NCBI GenBank assembly: GCA_963801985.1
Contig: CAWDGV010000011.1
Location: 1 to 64,000, forward strand
From: JABDQZ01 sp963801985
GTDB taxonomy: Bacteria > Pseudomonadota > Gammaproteobacteria > Chromatiales > Chromatiaceae
Direction: 5' to 3'
DNA length: 64,000 nt
The notes below the pieces were generated by a model. That model was not told the DNA's origin and ran no database searches. It was given only the letters and a program-made list of their open reading frames with translations. Of the stretch, positions 18,051 to 26,288 are shown piece by piece (the stretch's first letter is position 1; the number at the start of each line of letters is the position of its first letter). The translations under genes and the position numbers were made by a program.

Positions 18051-20210
18051 TCATTTGCGCCTTTTAACATTTCGCTTCGCCGGTTTTCTGCGATGCGCAG
18101 AAATCTTTTGCCCCGCTATTTTCTTTGCACTGCGCTTTTTACCTACAGCATTTGTATCTTCAGCAAGTCCTCTACCACGAGGAACCAGTTGATGCTGGCC
18201 ACTGCCAATCAGGTCAGCGCGCCCCATACGCTGCAGGGCTTCGCGTAAAAGCGGCCAGTTCTTGGGATCGTGGTAGCGCAGGAAGGCCTTGTGCAAACGT
18301 CTTCTTTTCTCGCCTTTGACGGTATTGACCTTTTCAGCATCACCCCGCTTGACCTTCTTCAACGGGTTATAGCCGGAATGGTACATGGCTGAGGCGATGG
18401 CCAAAGGCGTTGGCAGGAAAGCCTGGACCTGGTCCGGGCGGAAACCATTGCGCTTGAGCCACAACGCCAGGTTGAGCATATCTTCATCCGAGGTGCCGGG
18501 ATGGGCCGAGATAAAGTATGGAATCAGGTACTGCTCCTTGCCGGCTTCCCTGCTGTACTTGTCGAACAGTTTTTTGAAACGGTCGTAAGTGCCGATACCG
18601 GGTTTCATCATTTTCGACAAGGGCCCTGTTTCGGTGTGTTCCGGGGCAATTTTCAAATAGCCACCAACGTGATGTGTGACCAGCTCCCGGATGTATTCAG
18701 GATCTTTAACGGCCAGGTCATAACGTAAGCCCGATGCAATAAAGACGCGCTTGATACCCGGCAAGGCACGCGCCCGCCGGTAAAGGTGGGTCAGGTGCTT
18801 GTGATCCGTTTTCAGGTTATCGCAAATGCCCGGGTAGACACAGGACAGGCGCCGACAGGAGGATTCAATTTTCGGATCCTTGCAATGCAGGCGGTACATG
18901 TTAGCGGTTGGCCCACCCAGGTCGGAAATGTTGCCGGTAAAACCCGGCACATGGTCGCGGATGGTTTCTATCTCGCGGATGATCGAGTCTTCCGAACGGC
19001 TCTGGATGATGCGGCCTTCGTGTTCGGTAATCGAGCAAAAGGTACAACCGCCAAAACAGCCGCGCATGATATTTACTGAAAAGCGGATCATTTCCCAGGC
19101 AGGGTTTTTTGCATCGCCGTAAGCCGGGTGCGGTTTACGCGTATAAGGCAGTTCGTAAACTTCGTCGAGTTCTTGCGTGGTTAACGGTATCGGCGGCGGA
19201 TTGAGCCAGACATCGCGTTTACCATGTCGCTGCACTAACGCCCGCGCATTGCCGGGATTGGTTTCCTGGTGAAACACGCGGGAGGTATGCGCATACAGCA
19301 TGTTATCTTCCACCACCTGGTCATAAGATGGCAGACGCACAACGGTTTTACTGCGATCGAGTTTGGGCGGGCGGGCGTGAAACTGGATGACTTGTATTTC
19401 ATCCTGTTCTGCCTGCGGCGAACAATCAGACTGCTTGGTGGTATCGGTATAAGGATGCGGATCAGCGGTCTTCAGGGAACCGGGAGCATCAATCGAAGTT
19501 GAATCGATTTCTGCCCAGCCTTCAGGCATTTTCGCGCTGCCGGCATCAATCATGAAGCCAGTGCCTCGCACATCACGGATATCCTGGATTTTTTCACCAA
19601 ATGAAAGACGATGAGCAACCTCGACAATCGCCCGTTCTGCATTTCCGAAAAGCAGCATGTCTGCCTTGGAATCCGGCAGGATGGAACGCCGGACCTTTTC
19701 CGACCAGTAATCATATTGCGCGATGCGTCGCAGGCTGGCTTCGATCCCGCCGATAATAATCGGTACGCCTTTAAAAGCCTCGCGGGCACGTTGTGCGTAG
19801 ACAATCACTGAACGGTCCGGGCGCTTGCCAGCTTCTCCGTTGGGTGTATAGGCATCATCGGAACGCCGCCTGCGATCGGAGGTGTAACGATTGACCATGG
19901 AATCCATGTTGCCAGCAGTAATACCAAAGAACAGGTTGGGTTTACCCAATACCTGAAACGCATCGACAGACTGCCAGTCCGGCTGGGCAATGATGCCAAC
20001 ACGAAAACCCTGTGATTCGAGCAGACGGCCAATGATGGCCATTCCGAAGCTGGGATGATCAACGTAGGCATCACCGGTGACGATAATGATATCGCAGCTG
20101 TCCCAGCCAAGGTCATCCATTTCTTCACGCGACATGGGCAATACCGGGGCCATGCCGAAGCGGCTTGCCCAGAACTTGCGATAACTGAAGATGTCTTTGG
20201 CTGGTTGCAT
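18051..20210 (-). CDS. YgiQ family radical SAM protein
   Basis: Predicted radical S-adenosylmethionine enzyme of unknown substrate. The 719-residue product has the YgiQ amino-terminal domain (ASRFGMAPVLPMSREEMDDL). The central radical SAM barrel holds the cluster motif CFGGCTFCSITEHEGR. The C-terminal DUF3362-like part (AFLPTPLAIASAMYHSGYNPL) is followed by a strongly basic Lys/Arg tail. The family is widespread and its reaction has not been established as far as I know. The ATG at 20210 fits the family start. It may be co-transcribed with trmO. Confidence 0.92.
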   Translation of the reverse strand: MQPAKDIFSYRKFWASRFGMAPVLPMSREEMDDLGWDSCDIIIVTGDAYVDHPSFGMAIIGRLLESQGFRVGIIAQPDWQSVDAFQVLGKPNLFFGITAGNMDSMVNRYTSDRRRRSDDAYTPNGEAGKRPDRSVIVYAQRAREAFKGVPIIIGGIEASLRRIAQYDYWSEKVRRSILPDSKADMLLFGNAERAIVEVAHRLSFGEKIQDIRDVRGTGFMIDAGSAKMPEGWAEIDSTSIDAPGSLKTADPHPYTDTTKQSDCSPQAEQDEIQVIQFHARPPKLDRSKTVVRLPSYDQVVEDNMLYAHTSRVFHQETNPGNARALVQRHGKRDVWLNPPPIPLTTQELDEVYELPYTRKPHPAYGDAKNPAWEMIRFSVNIMRGCFGGCTFCSITEHEGRIIQSRSEDSIIREIETIRDHVPGFTGNISDLGGPTANMYRLHCKDPKIESSCRRLSCVYPGICDNLKTDHKHLTHLYRRARALPGIKRVFIASGLRYDLAVKDPEYIRELVTHHVGGYLKIAPEHTETGPLSKMMKPGIGTYDRFKKLFDKYSREAGKEQYLIPYFISAHPGTSDEDMLNLALWLKRNGFRPDQVQAFLPTPLAIASAMYHSGYNPLKKVKRGDAEKVNTVKGEKRRRLHKAFLRYHDPKNWPLLREALQRMGRADLIGSGQHQLVPRGRGLAEDTNAVGKKRSAKKIAGQKISAHRRKPAKRNVKRRK

Positions 20211-20504
20211 TATTCTCTCTTAGTGGATTCCCTTATCCTTTCCCAAAGGATAATCGAACCATCCAATATATATCGTAGGATTTTAAATAAATGTCCTAAA
20301 CTTAGGTAATTATAAGCCATCAATGGTCAGGATAACCCGCTGAAAAATGTCCAATCCTGCCCATTCTCCCGTTTATGAGTGTTTTGTGTTTATTTTTAAC
20401 CCTGGACTGTCATGCAATTTTGAATCTGGGTGAAATAAAATCAGAATAATATTTGTCTTAATACATATAGATTTATAGTTAGCTTCGATTATCCAGGAAA
20501 AAAC
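20211..20504. other. Divergent intergenic region
   Basis: About 294 A/T-rich bases between the divergent ygiQ and sulfurtransferase genes. I see no gene and no REP hairpins. Outward promoters for both genes must lie here. A weak plus-strand candidate is TTGTCT followed by TATAGT, but the 15-base spacing is short, so I do not call it. Confidence 0.6.
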
Positions 20505-21368
20505 ATGAAACGATGGTTAAACAATTTACTGGCCCTGCTCCTGTTACTTTGGACACTCCCTGCCCTGTCCGAGTCACTGCGGGTAGATTCAGACTGGCTC
20601 AACCAGAACCTGGCAAAAGAAAAGCTGGTGATTGTTGATACACGTCCTATCGAAGAGTATGAACTTGGACATATCCCCGGAGCTATCAGTTTGCCGGATG
20701 ACCTTACCTACCAGCACAAAGAACAAAGTGGCCTGATCGTTGAGCCCAATATCATTCAGAATGTTTTAAGGGAAAGAGGCATCGACACCGAAAGCTTTGT
20801 TGTTGTTTATGACGATGGCTCTCTGGTCGATGCTGCCCGGGTGTTCTGGACTTTAGAGGTTTATGGCTTAAAGCAGGTACGTGTGCTTAACGGTGGATTT
20901 GCTGACTGGCAGGCAAAGAACCTGGCAGTAAATATCGATACGCCAAAAGTGAAAGCCAGTAATTACGTGGTGAGAATTGATCATCGGCGCATTGCCAGTA
21001 AATTTTCCACCCGCCTGGCGACTATCAACCCCAACCAGCGTGTCATTGATGCCCGCTCCGAGAAAGCTTATCGAGGTGAAGTTTCCACAGCCGAACGTTT
21101 TGGCCACATTCCCAGTGCGATCAATATCTCTGTACACCAGCATTTCGAACAGCAGGCAGCCAACGGCAAACACCTGTTGCCGATTGATGAGCTTGCACAG
21201 ATTTACAAGGATGTCCCCAAGCATGAAAAAGTGGTGCTCTACTGTGAAATTGGCCGCATCTCCACAACCAATTACCTGGCATTGCGTGAACTTGGTTATG
21301 ATGTTTCCAATTACGATGCATCGTGGCGTGAATGGGGCAATGATTTGAGTTTGCCGATTGAAAAATAA
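20505..21368 (+). CDS. Periplasmic tandem-rhodanese sulfurtransferase
   Basis: Predicted thiosulfate/3-mercaptopyruvate-type sulfurtransferase. Residues 1-22 form a Sec signal peptide (hydrophobic LLALLLLLWTLPALS, cleavage near SES). Two rhodanese domains follow. The first (about 25-145) has the fold motifs VDTRPIEEYELGHIPGA but no active-site Cys, only YDDGS at that place. The second (about 155-280) has RVIDARSEKAYRGE and the catalytic Cys at residue 247 in YCEIGRIS. This inactive-plus-active layout is standard for the family. Export makes a periplasmic role in sulfur chemistry likely, which would suit the sulfur-globule-like gene at the window end; that link is inference. Confidence 0.88.
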   Translation: MKRWLNNLLALLLLLWTLPALSESLRVDSDWLNQNLAKEKLVIVDTRPIEEYELGHIPGAISLPDDLTYQHKEQSGLIVEPNIIQNVLRERGIDTESFVVVYDDGSLVDAARVFWTLEVYGLKQVRVLNGGFADWQAKNLAVNIDTPKVKASNYVVRIDHRRIASKFSTRLATINPNQRVIDARSEKAYRGEVSTAERFGHIPSAINISVHQHFEQQAANGKHLLPIDELAQIYKDVPKHEKVVLYCEIGRISTTNYLALRELGYDVSNYDASWREWGNDLSLPIEK

Positions 21369-21398
21369 TAATAAAAAAGAATTTCTAATTTATTTATA

Positions 21399-21497
21399 GA
21401 CCCGGCTAGAAGCACGCCGGATAAAAGATGCAGGGGCATCTTTAACAGCTTTAGCTGGCCCGAAGGGTGAAATACAGGGATGTATTTCATAATGACG
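21399..21497 (+). repeat. Dual GGA-hairpin element, copy B
   Basis: The element begins inside a REP-like arm (ACCCGGCTAGAAGCACGCCGG). It then has hairpin 1 AAAGATGC-AGGG-GCATCTTT, the CAGC-TTTA-GCTG turn and hairpin 2 GAAATACA-GGGA-TGTATTTC at 21469-21488. It matches copies A, C and D nearly base for base. Here it lies on the sense strand about 170 bases upstream of the GGDEF/EAL gene and downstream of the sulfurtransferase gene. Hairpin 1 is the only one among copies A-D whose loop lacks GGA. Confidence 0.85.
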
Positions 21498-21499
21498 AG

Positions 21500-21640
21500 T
21501 TCAAGTTGTCGGAATAAAAAACAAAGAACATTACTCCGGAAGGACAGCGAGAGCGTCTCCCCGGCACGCTTCTAGCCGGGGTCTAAAGCAGAACTAAAAT
21601 TATTGATTCCCGACACAGGCATTCGGGAATGACACTATAA
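21500..21640. repeat. REP-like hairpins upstream of GGDEF/EAL gene
   Basis: Degenerate hairpins follow element B: CTCCGG..CCCCGG, the arm CCCCGGCACGCTTCTAGCCGGGG (stem CCCCGGC/GCCGGGG) near 21560-21583, and ATTCCCGA..TCGGGAAT with tail GACAC near 21603-21633. No gene is seen between 21369 and 21655. Confidence 0.7.
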
Positions 21641-21655
21641 AAGGCTAAATTATCC

Positions 21656-23641
21656 ATGTGGAAAAAAATCAGTATTCGCTGGCAACTTATCGCATTGTTG
21701 TCCCTGGCACTCATACTGGTTCAGATTTCCACCCTGAGCCTTGATTACCTCTCTGATATCGAACAACGCAAGACCCTGGCGATCGAACAGGCGGAAACCC
21801 TCAGCTTCGCCTTGCAACATGACCTGGTTCGGGCCGTGATTGATCCCAAGGCGGATACCTTCTCCGACATTTCATTTCGTGTCAGCGGTTTTGAAAGCGT
21901 GGTCATGTTATCCGTCTTCGCCAATGATACTGAAACCTTCCAGTATGTCCGTGAAGGTTTTACACCTCCCGAAGATCTCAGCCTGTCTACTCCTACGCAA
22001 CCGGTTTTTTCTGACCGCTATTTACACATTAGAGAAGCGTTGAGCATCGATGGCTATGAGTTTGGCCAGATGTATTTTCTGATCGACCTGAAACAGTATA
22101 AAACCGGCTTACGCGAACAACTGATCAACAAGTTACTCATTTTTCCCGCCGAGCTGGCCATTGCACTGATTCTGGCCTGGTGGATTGGTAAAAACTATAC
22201 CCGCCCTTTTTCAACACTGGCCCGGGCCATGAAACAGGCTGATGTCCGTCAGGCTCGCTTTCCCAAGGTCGAAACAGATGCAGAAAATGAAATTGGCGTG
22301 ATGTATGACGGCTATAACCAGTTAACTTTCGAAATCGCACGCACCACCAGTAACCTGAAATACCTGGGTGAACATGACAGCCTGACAGGCCTGTTAAACC
22401 GCTATGCCATTGAAGAAAAAATTGCAGAAAGCCTAAAAAATGAGCAACAGCCAATCAATGTCCTGCTGATGCTTGATGTTGACCAGTTCAAGCTGATTAA
22501 TGATGCAGCTGGACATGCAGCCGGTGACGAGTTGCTAAAACAGTTAGGCCAGATGATCTCGTCAAATGTTCCTTCTGATGCCTTTGTCGGCCGTATTAGT
22601 GCTGATGACTTCATGATTATATTACCGGGATGCAAACTGCTGGACGGCATAAGCCGGGCTGAATCACTGATCCAGGCAATCAGCGACTACCGCTTTACCT
22701 GGAAAAAAGAAATTTTCAGTGTCTCCGTCTGTATTGGCATCGTTTCGTTCATGCCAAATGAATACACACCGCAATCGCTCACACTGGCGGCTGACACCGC
22801 TTTTTATGCGGCCAAGGCCAAGGGACATAGCCAGCTGAGTATTTATCATGCTGAAGATAAAAAAGTACAGCAATACAGTACCGACGTACAGACAGTTGCC
22901 ACTATCAAGGATGCCCTGCAGGAAGGTGAGGCCCATTTTGAGCTGCATGCCCAGGCTATCGTTCCGTTACAGAAACAAACCGACCTGATCAGTTACGAAA
23001 TCCTGTTACGCCTGAAAAATGCAGAAGGTAATATGGTTTATCCCGACCTGTTTTTGCCGGCAGCCAACCGCTACCAAATGATGGTGGATATTGATTCCTA
23101 CGTGTTGTGGAAATACCTGGAAACGGTGACGGCCTACCCTGAACATATTGAAAAACTGGCCTTCGTTAACATCAACATGGGCGGTTCGACTTTGAATAAC
23201 AGTGACTTTCAAAACAGGATACGCCTGGCCATTGAACGCTTTGACTTCCCCTGGAACAAACTGGTACTTGAGGTTACCGAAACATCGGCCGTTGGCAACC
23301 TGGCCCAGGCTTCAGACTTTATCTGTTTTTGCCGCGAGCTGGGCATACGGGTAGCGCTGGATGATTTCGGTACCGGCATGGCTTCTTTTGAATACCTGAA
23401 ACACTTGCCACTGGATGTCGTTAAAATTGATGGCAGTTTTGTACGGGACATGCTGGAGGACCCCGTTGACCTAGCCATGGTCAGTTATGTGCATGACATC
23501 AGCAAATTACGTGGACAGGAGACCATCGCCGAGTTCGTGGAAAAAAAAGCACACGTCGATGAACTGAAAAAGATTGGAATTGATTATGGACAGGGTTATT
23601 TTCTGGAGAAGCCCAAGCCTTTGATTGACTGGTTAACTTAA
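21656..23641 (+). CDS. Membrane protein with degenerate GGDEF and intact EAL domain (c-di-GMP phosphodiesterase)
   Basis: 661 residues. Transmembrane helix 1 is at about 10-28, an extracytoplasmic sensor lies at about 30-155, helix 2 at about 160-177, a HAMP-like linker follows, then GGDEF (about 235-390) and EAL (about 400-661). The cyclase signature is replaced by SADDF at 315-319, so cyclase activity is unlikely. The EAL domain keeps the key residues: EILLRL at the EAL position, NINMG, VTET, DDFGTG, KIDGSF and the Glu of ETIAEFVE. It should therefore hydrolyse c-di-GMP in the cytoplasm in response to an external signal. The layout resembles LapD-type and CdgJ-type receptors, so a binding-only role is possible but the catalytic residues argue against it. 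Confidence 0.9.
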   Translation: MWKKISIRWQLIALLSLALILVQISTLSLDYLSDIEQRKTLAIEQAETLSFALQHDLVRAVIDPKADTFSDISFRVSGFESVVMLSVFANDTETFQYVREGFTPPEDLSLSTPTQPVFSDRYLHIREALSIDGYEFGQMYFLIDLKQYKTGLREQLINKLLIFPAELAIALILAWWIGKNYTRPFSTLARAMKQADVRQARFPKVETDAENEIGVMYDGYNQLTFEIARTTSNLKYLGEHDSLTGLLNRYAIEEKIAESLKNEQQPINVLLMLDVDQFKLINDAAGHAAGDELLKQLGQMISSNVPSDAFVGRISADDFMIILPGCKLLDGISRAESLIQAISDYRFTWKKEIFSVSVCIGIVSFMPNEYTPQSLTLAADTAFYAAKAKGHSQLSIYHAEDKKVQQYSTDVQTVATIKDALQEGEAHFELHAQAIVPLQKQTDLISYEILLRLKNAEGNMVYPDLFLPAANRYQMMVDIDSYVLWKYLETVTAYPEHIEKLAFVNINMGGSTLNNSDFQNRIRLAIERFDFPWNKLVLEVTETSAVGNLAQASDFICFCRELGIRVALDDFGTGMASFEYLKHLPLDVVKIDGSFVRDMLEDPVDLAMVSYVHDISKLRGQETIAEFVEKKAHVDELKKIGIDYGQGYFLEKPKPLIDWLT

Positions 23642-23832
23642 GCCATTTCCGCGATTAATTCGACACATTGTTCAAGACGCCTGTTATAAAAAGCCACCAT
23701 GGCTTTCTCATAAGCACAATCCCCGTCATAACCCAGTTCTTTCAGACGTTTTTCTATGCTAGCCTTTTCTTCCAGAAGGCATTCAACACGCATGTCATTT
23801 TTAAACATACATGTCAGGTTATTTATAGTCAT
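23638..23832 (-). CDS. Small hypothetical protein
   Basis: 64 residues, mixed-charge and probably helical (EEKASIEKRLKELGYDGDCAYEKAMVAFYNRRLEQCVELIAEMA is summarised as two amphipathic helices with two Cys). It converges on the GGDEF/EAL gene and overlaps its last codon and stop. An AGAGAGCAGGG stretch upstream could serve as a weak ribosome binding site. I do not recognise the family. The codon use and composition look protein-like rather than random, but coding is unproven. Confidence 0.5.
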   Translation of the reverse strand: MTINNLTCMFKNDMRVECLLEEKASIEKRLKELGYDGDCAYEKAMVAFYNRRLEQCVELIAEMA

Positions 23833-23926
23833 TACCCTGCTCTCTTCTTATCGTTTCCTTTAATTCAGGGGAACTTTAATAGAGCTATATGACAAATGTA
23901 TGACGAAGAATTAAGAGGAATTATTT

Positions 23927-24331
23927 ATGCGTTTACTTCACACCATGCTGCGCGTTGGCAACCTGGACAAATCAGTCGCTTTTTACCGTGACAGCCTGGG
24001 TATGCAGGAACTGCGTCGCAAGGAATATCCGGATGGCGAATTTACCCTGTGCTTTATGGGATATGGCAACGAAGCAGAAAATACGGTACTGGAATTAACC
24101 TACAACTGGGGAACCGATCATTACGATATGGGTTCCGGTTTTGGCCACCTCGCTATTGAGGTGGATGATGTATACCAGGCGGCTGAGGCCATGAAAAATT
24201 CAGGCGCCAAATGTCTGCGTGAAGCCGGCCCCATGAATGCGGGTACAACCATTATTGCTTTTTTTGAAGACCCGGATGGTTACCCGATAGAGTTGATTGG
24301 CAAGCGGTCCCGGAGACCAGGGGAAGATTGA
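23927..24331 (+). CDS. gloA: Lactoylglutathione lyase (glyoxalase I)
   Basis: Converts the hemithioacetal of methylglyoxal and glutathione to S-lactoylglutathione. The 134-residue product aligns with E. coli GloA and keeps all four metal ligands at the same numbers: H5, E56, H74 and E122. Other marks are SVAFYRDSLGM near the start and GGTTIIAFFEDPDGYPIE-like TTIIAFFEDPDGYPIELI near the end. Lack of the insertion found in the eukaryotic enzyme suggests the Ni/Co-dependent class. AAGAGGAA precedes the ATG at a good distance. Confidence 0.96.
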   Translation: MRLLHTMLRVGNLDKSVAFYRDSLGMQELRRKEYPDGEFTLCFMGYGNEAENTVLELTYNWGTDHYDMGSGFGHLAIEVDDVYQAAEAMKNSGAKCLREAGPMNAGTTIIAFFEDPDGYPIELIGKRSRRPGED

Positions 24332-24376
24332 TCTCACCACAAAGGGCACAAAGCTCACCAAGACATTTTTGTAGTA

Positions 24377-24649
24377 ATGAAAAAGCCGGATACGCGTACT
24401 GCCATGCAAAAGCTGATCTTGGAAGTGCGCCACACTATTCCTTTCGATACACCGGAAGCGGTGATGTGCGCTGATGACAGCTCCTGCCAGGGGTGCTCTT
24501 TGAAGCTCTTGGAATATTTATCCATGGAGCTGGAAAACTGGCAGCAACGCCTGGATGATGGCGATACTCCAGACTTTCGTGATATCTCCAGGCTGGTTAA
24601 GTCCAGCAAGGCTGTTTATCGAACGTTACAAAAAAATGGACTGGTTTAA
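24377..24649 (+). CDS. Small hypothetical protein with CxxC motif
   Basis: 90 residues, soluble and not recognised with certainty. It has a cysteine cluster MCADDSSCQGCSLKLLEYL (C and CxxC around residues 30-41) and acidic C-terminal helices. The start is the ATG at 24377 just inside an inverted repeat arm, and there is no strong ribosome binding site. Metal or redox binding by the cysteines is possible. It follows gloA by 45 bases and could be expressed from the same message. The remainder of the product is a predicted helical bundle ending KAVYRTLQKNGLV. Confidence 0.6.
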   Translation: MKKPDTRTAMQKLILEVRHTIPFDTPEAVMCADDSSCQGCSLKLLEYLSMELENWQQRLDDGDTPDFRDISRLVKSSKAVYRTLQKNGLV

Positions 24650-24731
24650 AAACAACATTTGAAAATAATTCTTACCTTTCTACTGCGTTATACCGTCACC
24701 CCCGGCAAGTTGGTAGCCGGGCTTTATAAAT

Positions 24732-24827
24732 TCCGGCTACCAGCATGCCGGATAAAAGATGCTGGAGCATCTTTAACAGCTTCAGCTCACCCGAAGGGTG
24801 AAATACAGGGATGTATTTCATAATGAC
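24732..24827 (+). repeat. Dual GGA-hairpin element, copy C
   Basis: REP-like arm ATTCCGGCTACCAGCATGCCGG leads into hairpin 1 AAAGATGC-TGGA-GCATCTTT and hairpin 2 GAAATACA-GGGA-TGTATTTC at 24800-24819, then ATAATGAC. The whole unit lies on the sense strand in the 3' region of the 90-residue gene. Both loops contain GGA. The middle hairpin is weakened here (AGCTTCAGCT). Confidence 0.85.
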
Positions 24828-24876
24828 AAAGATCTCGGAGAGCTTTGTGGACTTTGTGTCCTTTGTGGTGAGTAAA

Positions 24877-25782
24877 TCAGTCTTTATTCAAACCGCCATA
24901 AATTTCAATCAGCCGCTGGATAAAGTTACGCAGTTCCAGGCTCATCAGTGAAAAGTCCACATCGAACCTTGCCGCTGCATCTTCAGCCTCGGCATCCGCC
25001 GCTTCTTCCTGGATGACATCAAGGAATTTCAGGCGTTTGATAGAGGTATCATCCGCCAGGATACAGGCAAGCCTGTCATTGTATTTTACCGCCAGTTTAA
25101 CCACTGCTTTACCTGCTTCGAGATGCACTTCAATCTCACTGCCATCCAGGTCATGGCGGCGCAATCTCACAATGCCACCTTCTTCGCCGGTATCACGCAG
25201 CTCACATTCATCCTGCAGTTCAAAATCGGTCGGTGCGGCACCTTTCAGCCAACTGGTTAATATTGCTGATGGCGCCTGGTTGACTTCGAATGGCTTAACC
25301 TTGAATGATCCCAGAGACTTGCGCATCAGTGACAGCAGGTCTTCCGCTTTCTTGGCAGAGACACTGTCAACGATTACCCAGCCTGCCTGCGTGTCGATAT
25401 AGGCAAAGGTTTTTGCTGAACGGGTAAATGCGCGTGGCAACAGGTCAACAATAATCTCGTCTTTCAACTGCATTTTTTCTTTTCGACGAACCGGGCGCGC
25501 TTCGGAATCCTCGATCTCGGCTACTTTTTCATCCAGCACTTCACGAACAACCGCTGATGGCAGGATTCGTTCTTCTTTGCGGGCACACACCATGATGCAA
25601 CCATTGATTGCATGGGTCAGCATTTCGCCATCGCGACCCAATGGCTTGTCCCAGCCCAGGGTAAAGGTATCCAGCCCCTGGCAAGGCCTGGTCACATCAT
25701 TCAGTAATTTTTCATGCAGCTGTTCTGCAGTTAATTCAAAAGTTTCGGTTAAACGATAAAGCTGGAGGTTTTTAAACCACAT
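24877..25782 (-). CDS. rdgC: Recombination-associated protein RdgC
   Basis: Ring-shaped DNA-binding protein that modulates RecA and replication restart. The 301-residue product has the family opening MWFKNLQLYRLT, the segment LGWDKPLGRDGEMLTHA, the central LLPRAFTRSAKTFAYID and the C-terminal RLKFLDVIQEEA. Length matches E. coli RdgC (303). The gene ends four bases from the CACCACAAAGG arm. RdgC is restricted to beta- and gammaproteobacteria, which supports the classification. Confidence 0.95.
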   Translation of the reverse strand: MWFKNLQLYRLTETFELTAEQLHEKLLNDVTRPCQGLDTFTLGWDKPLGRDGEMLTHAINGCIMVCARKEERILPSAVVREVLDEKVAEIEDSEARPVRRKEKMQLKDEIIVDLLPRAFTRSAKTFAYIDTQAGWVIVDSVSAKKAEDLLSLMRKSLGSFKVKPFEVNQAPSAILTSWLKGAAPTDFELQDECELRDTGEEGGIVRLRRHDLDGSEIEVHLEAGKAVVKLAVKYNDRLACILADDTSIKRLKFLDVIQEEAADAEAEDAAARFDVDFSLMSLELRNFIQRLIEIYGGLNKD

Positions 25783-25906
25783 GAAGTACTGCCTCTGTGT
25801 AGTAGGTATTTTTTATAATATTGGACGTGTGACAATCCAAATAGGAGGCTACGCATTATGGCGGAGAAAAATTTGAAGAAACAGTCTTGACTCGTTAATT
25901 TTTTAG

Positions 25907-25935
25907 ATTCCAGCATGCTTTTAGCTGGGGTCTTT
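25907..25935 (-). repeat. REP-like hairpin, left flank of GIY-YIG gene
   Basis: In canonical orientation on the minus strand: stem ACCCCAGC/GCTGGAAT with loop TAAAAGCAT. It lies eight bases beyond the stop of the GIY-YIG gene. The partner on the other side of the gene (26291-26324) is in the opposite orientation. Confidence 0.75.
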
Positions 25936-25943
25936 CAAAACAA

Positions 25944-26252
25944 TTACAAAAGATCCTGATAAAGATCATTCCATTGAGGGTTGGCTTTATTAATAAGATG
26001 AATCTTCCAGTCTCTTTTCCAGTCTCTTTTCCAGTCTTTAATATTCTTCTCTCTCTGAATCGCAGAGATCATGGTTTCATGAAGTTCATACCAAACCAGA
26101 TTATCGGTTTTATATTTACTGGAAAAACCCTCCACCAGATGGTTTTTATGTTGCCAAATTCGTTTCAAAAGATCTGAGGTTACACCCGTGTAAAGCGTAC
26201 CAAATTTTTTATTGGTCAGAATGTAGACCGCGGGTTGTTTTTTCATTGTCAT
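25944..26252 (-). CDS. Single-domain GIY-YIG nuclease
   Basis: 102 residues that make up one GIY-YIG domain of the UvrC amino-terminal/URI type. The signature appears as VYILTNKKFGTLYTGVTSDL (the YIL and YTG pair), followed by KRIWQHKN with the conserved Arg and His, and by the Glu in REKNIKDWKR. A 12-base tandem repeat makes KRDWKRDWK in the helix near residue 75. The gene stands alone between two REP-like hairpins in opposite orientation. Genes of this type are common in bacteria and their role is not established. The first ATG has AAGG five bases upstream; a second ATG two codons on is possible. Confidence 0.88.
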   Translation of the reverse strand: MTMKKQPAVYILTNKKFGTLYTGVTSDLLKRIWQHKNHLVEGFSSKYKTDNLVWYELHETMISAIQREKNIKDWKRDWKRDWKIHLINKANPQWNDLYQDLL

Positions 26253-26288
26253 TGCATCCTTGCTAATGAAAAAGGTGATTAGGGTTAT

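Larger units (their letters stand above)
24333..24872. repeat. Inverted CACCACAAAGG arms around a small gene
   Basis: Left arm TCACCACAAAGGGCACAAAG starts at 24333, two bases after the gloA stop. The right arm, ending TCCTTTGTGGTGA at about 24872, contains the reverse of the same motif with two more CTTTGTG steps. The pair encloses the 90-residue hypothetical gene and element C. A second pair with the same motif occurs at 43961-44222. A/G-rich repeats of this kind are seen in many bacterial genomes, and their role is unknown to me. Confidence 0.65.
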
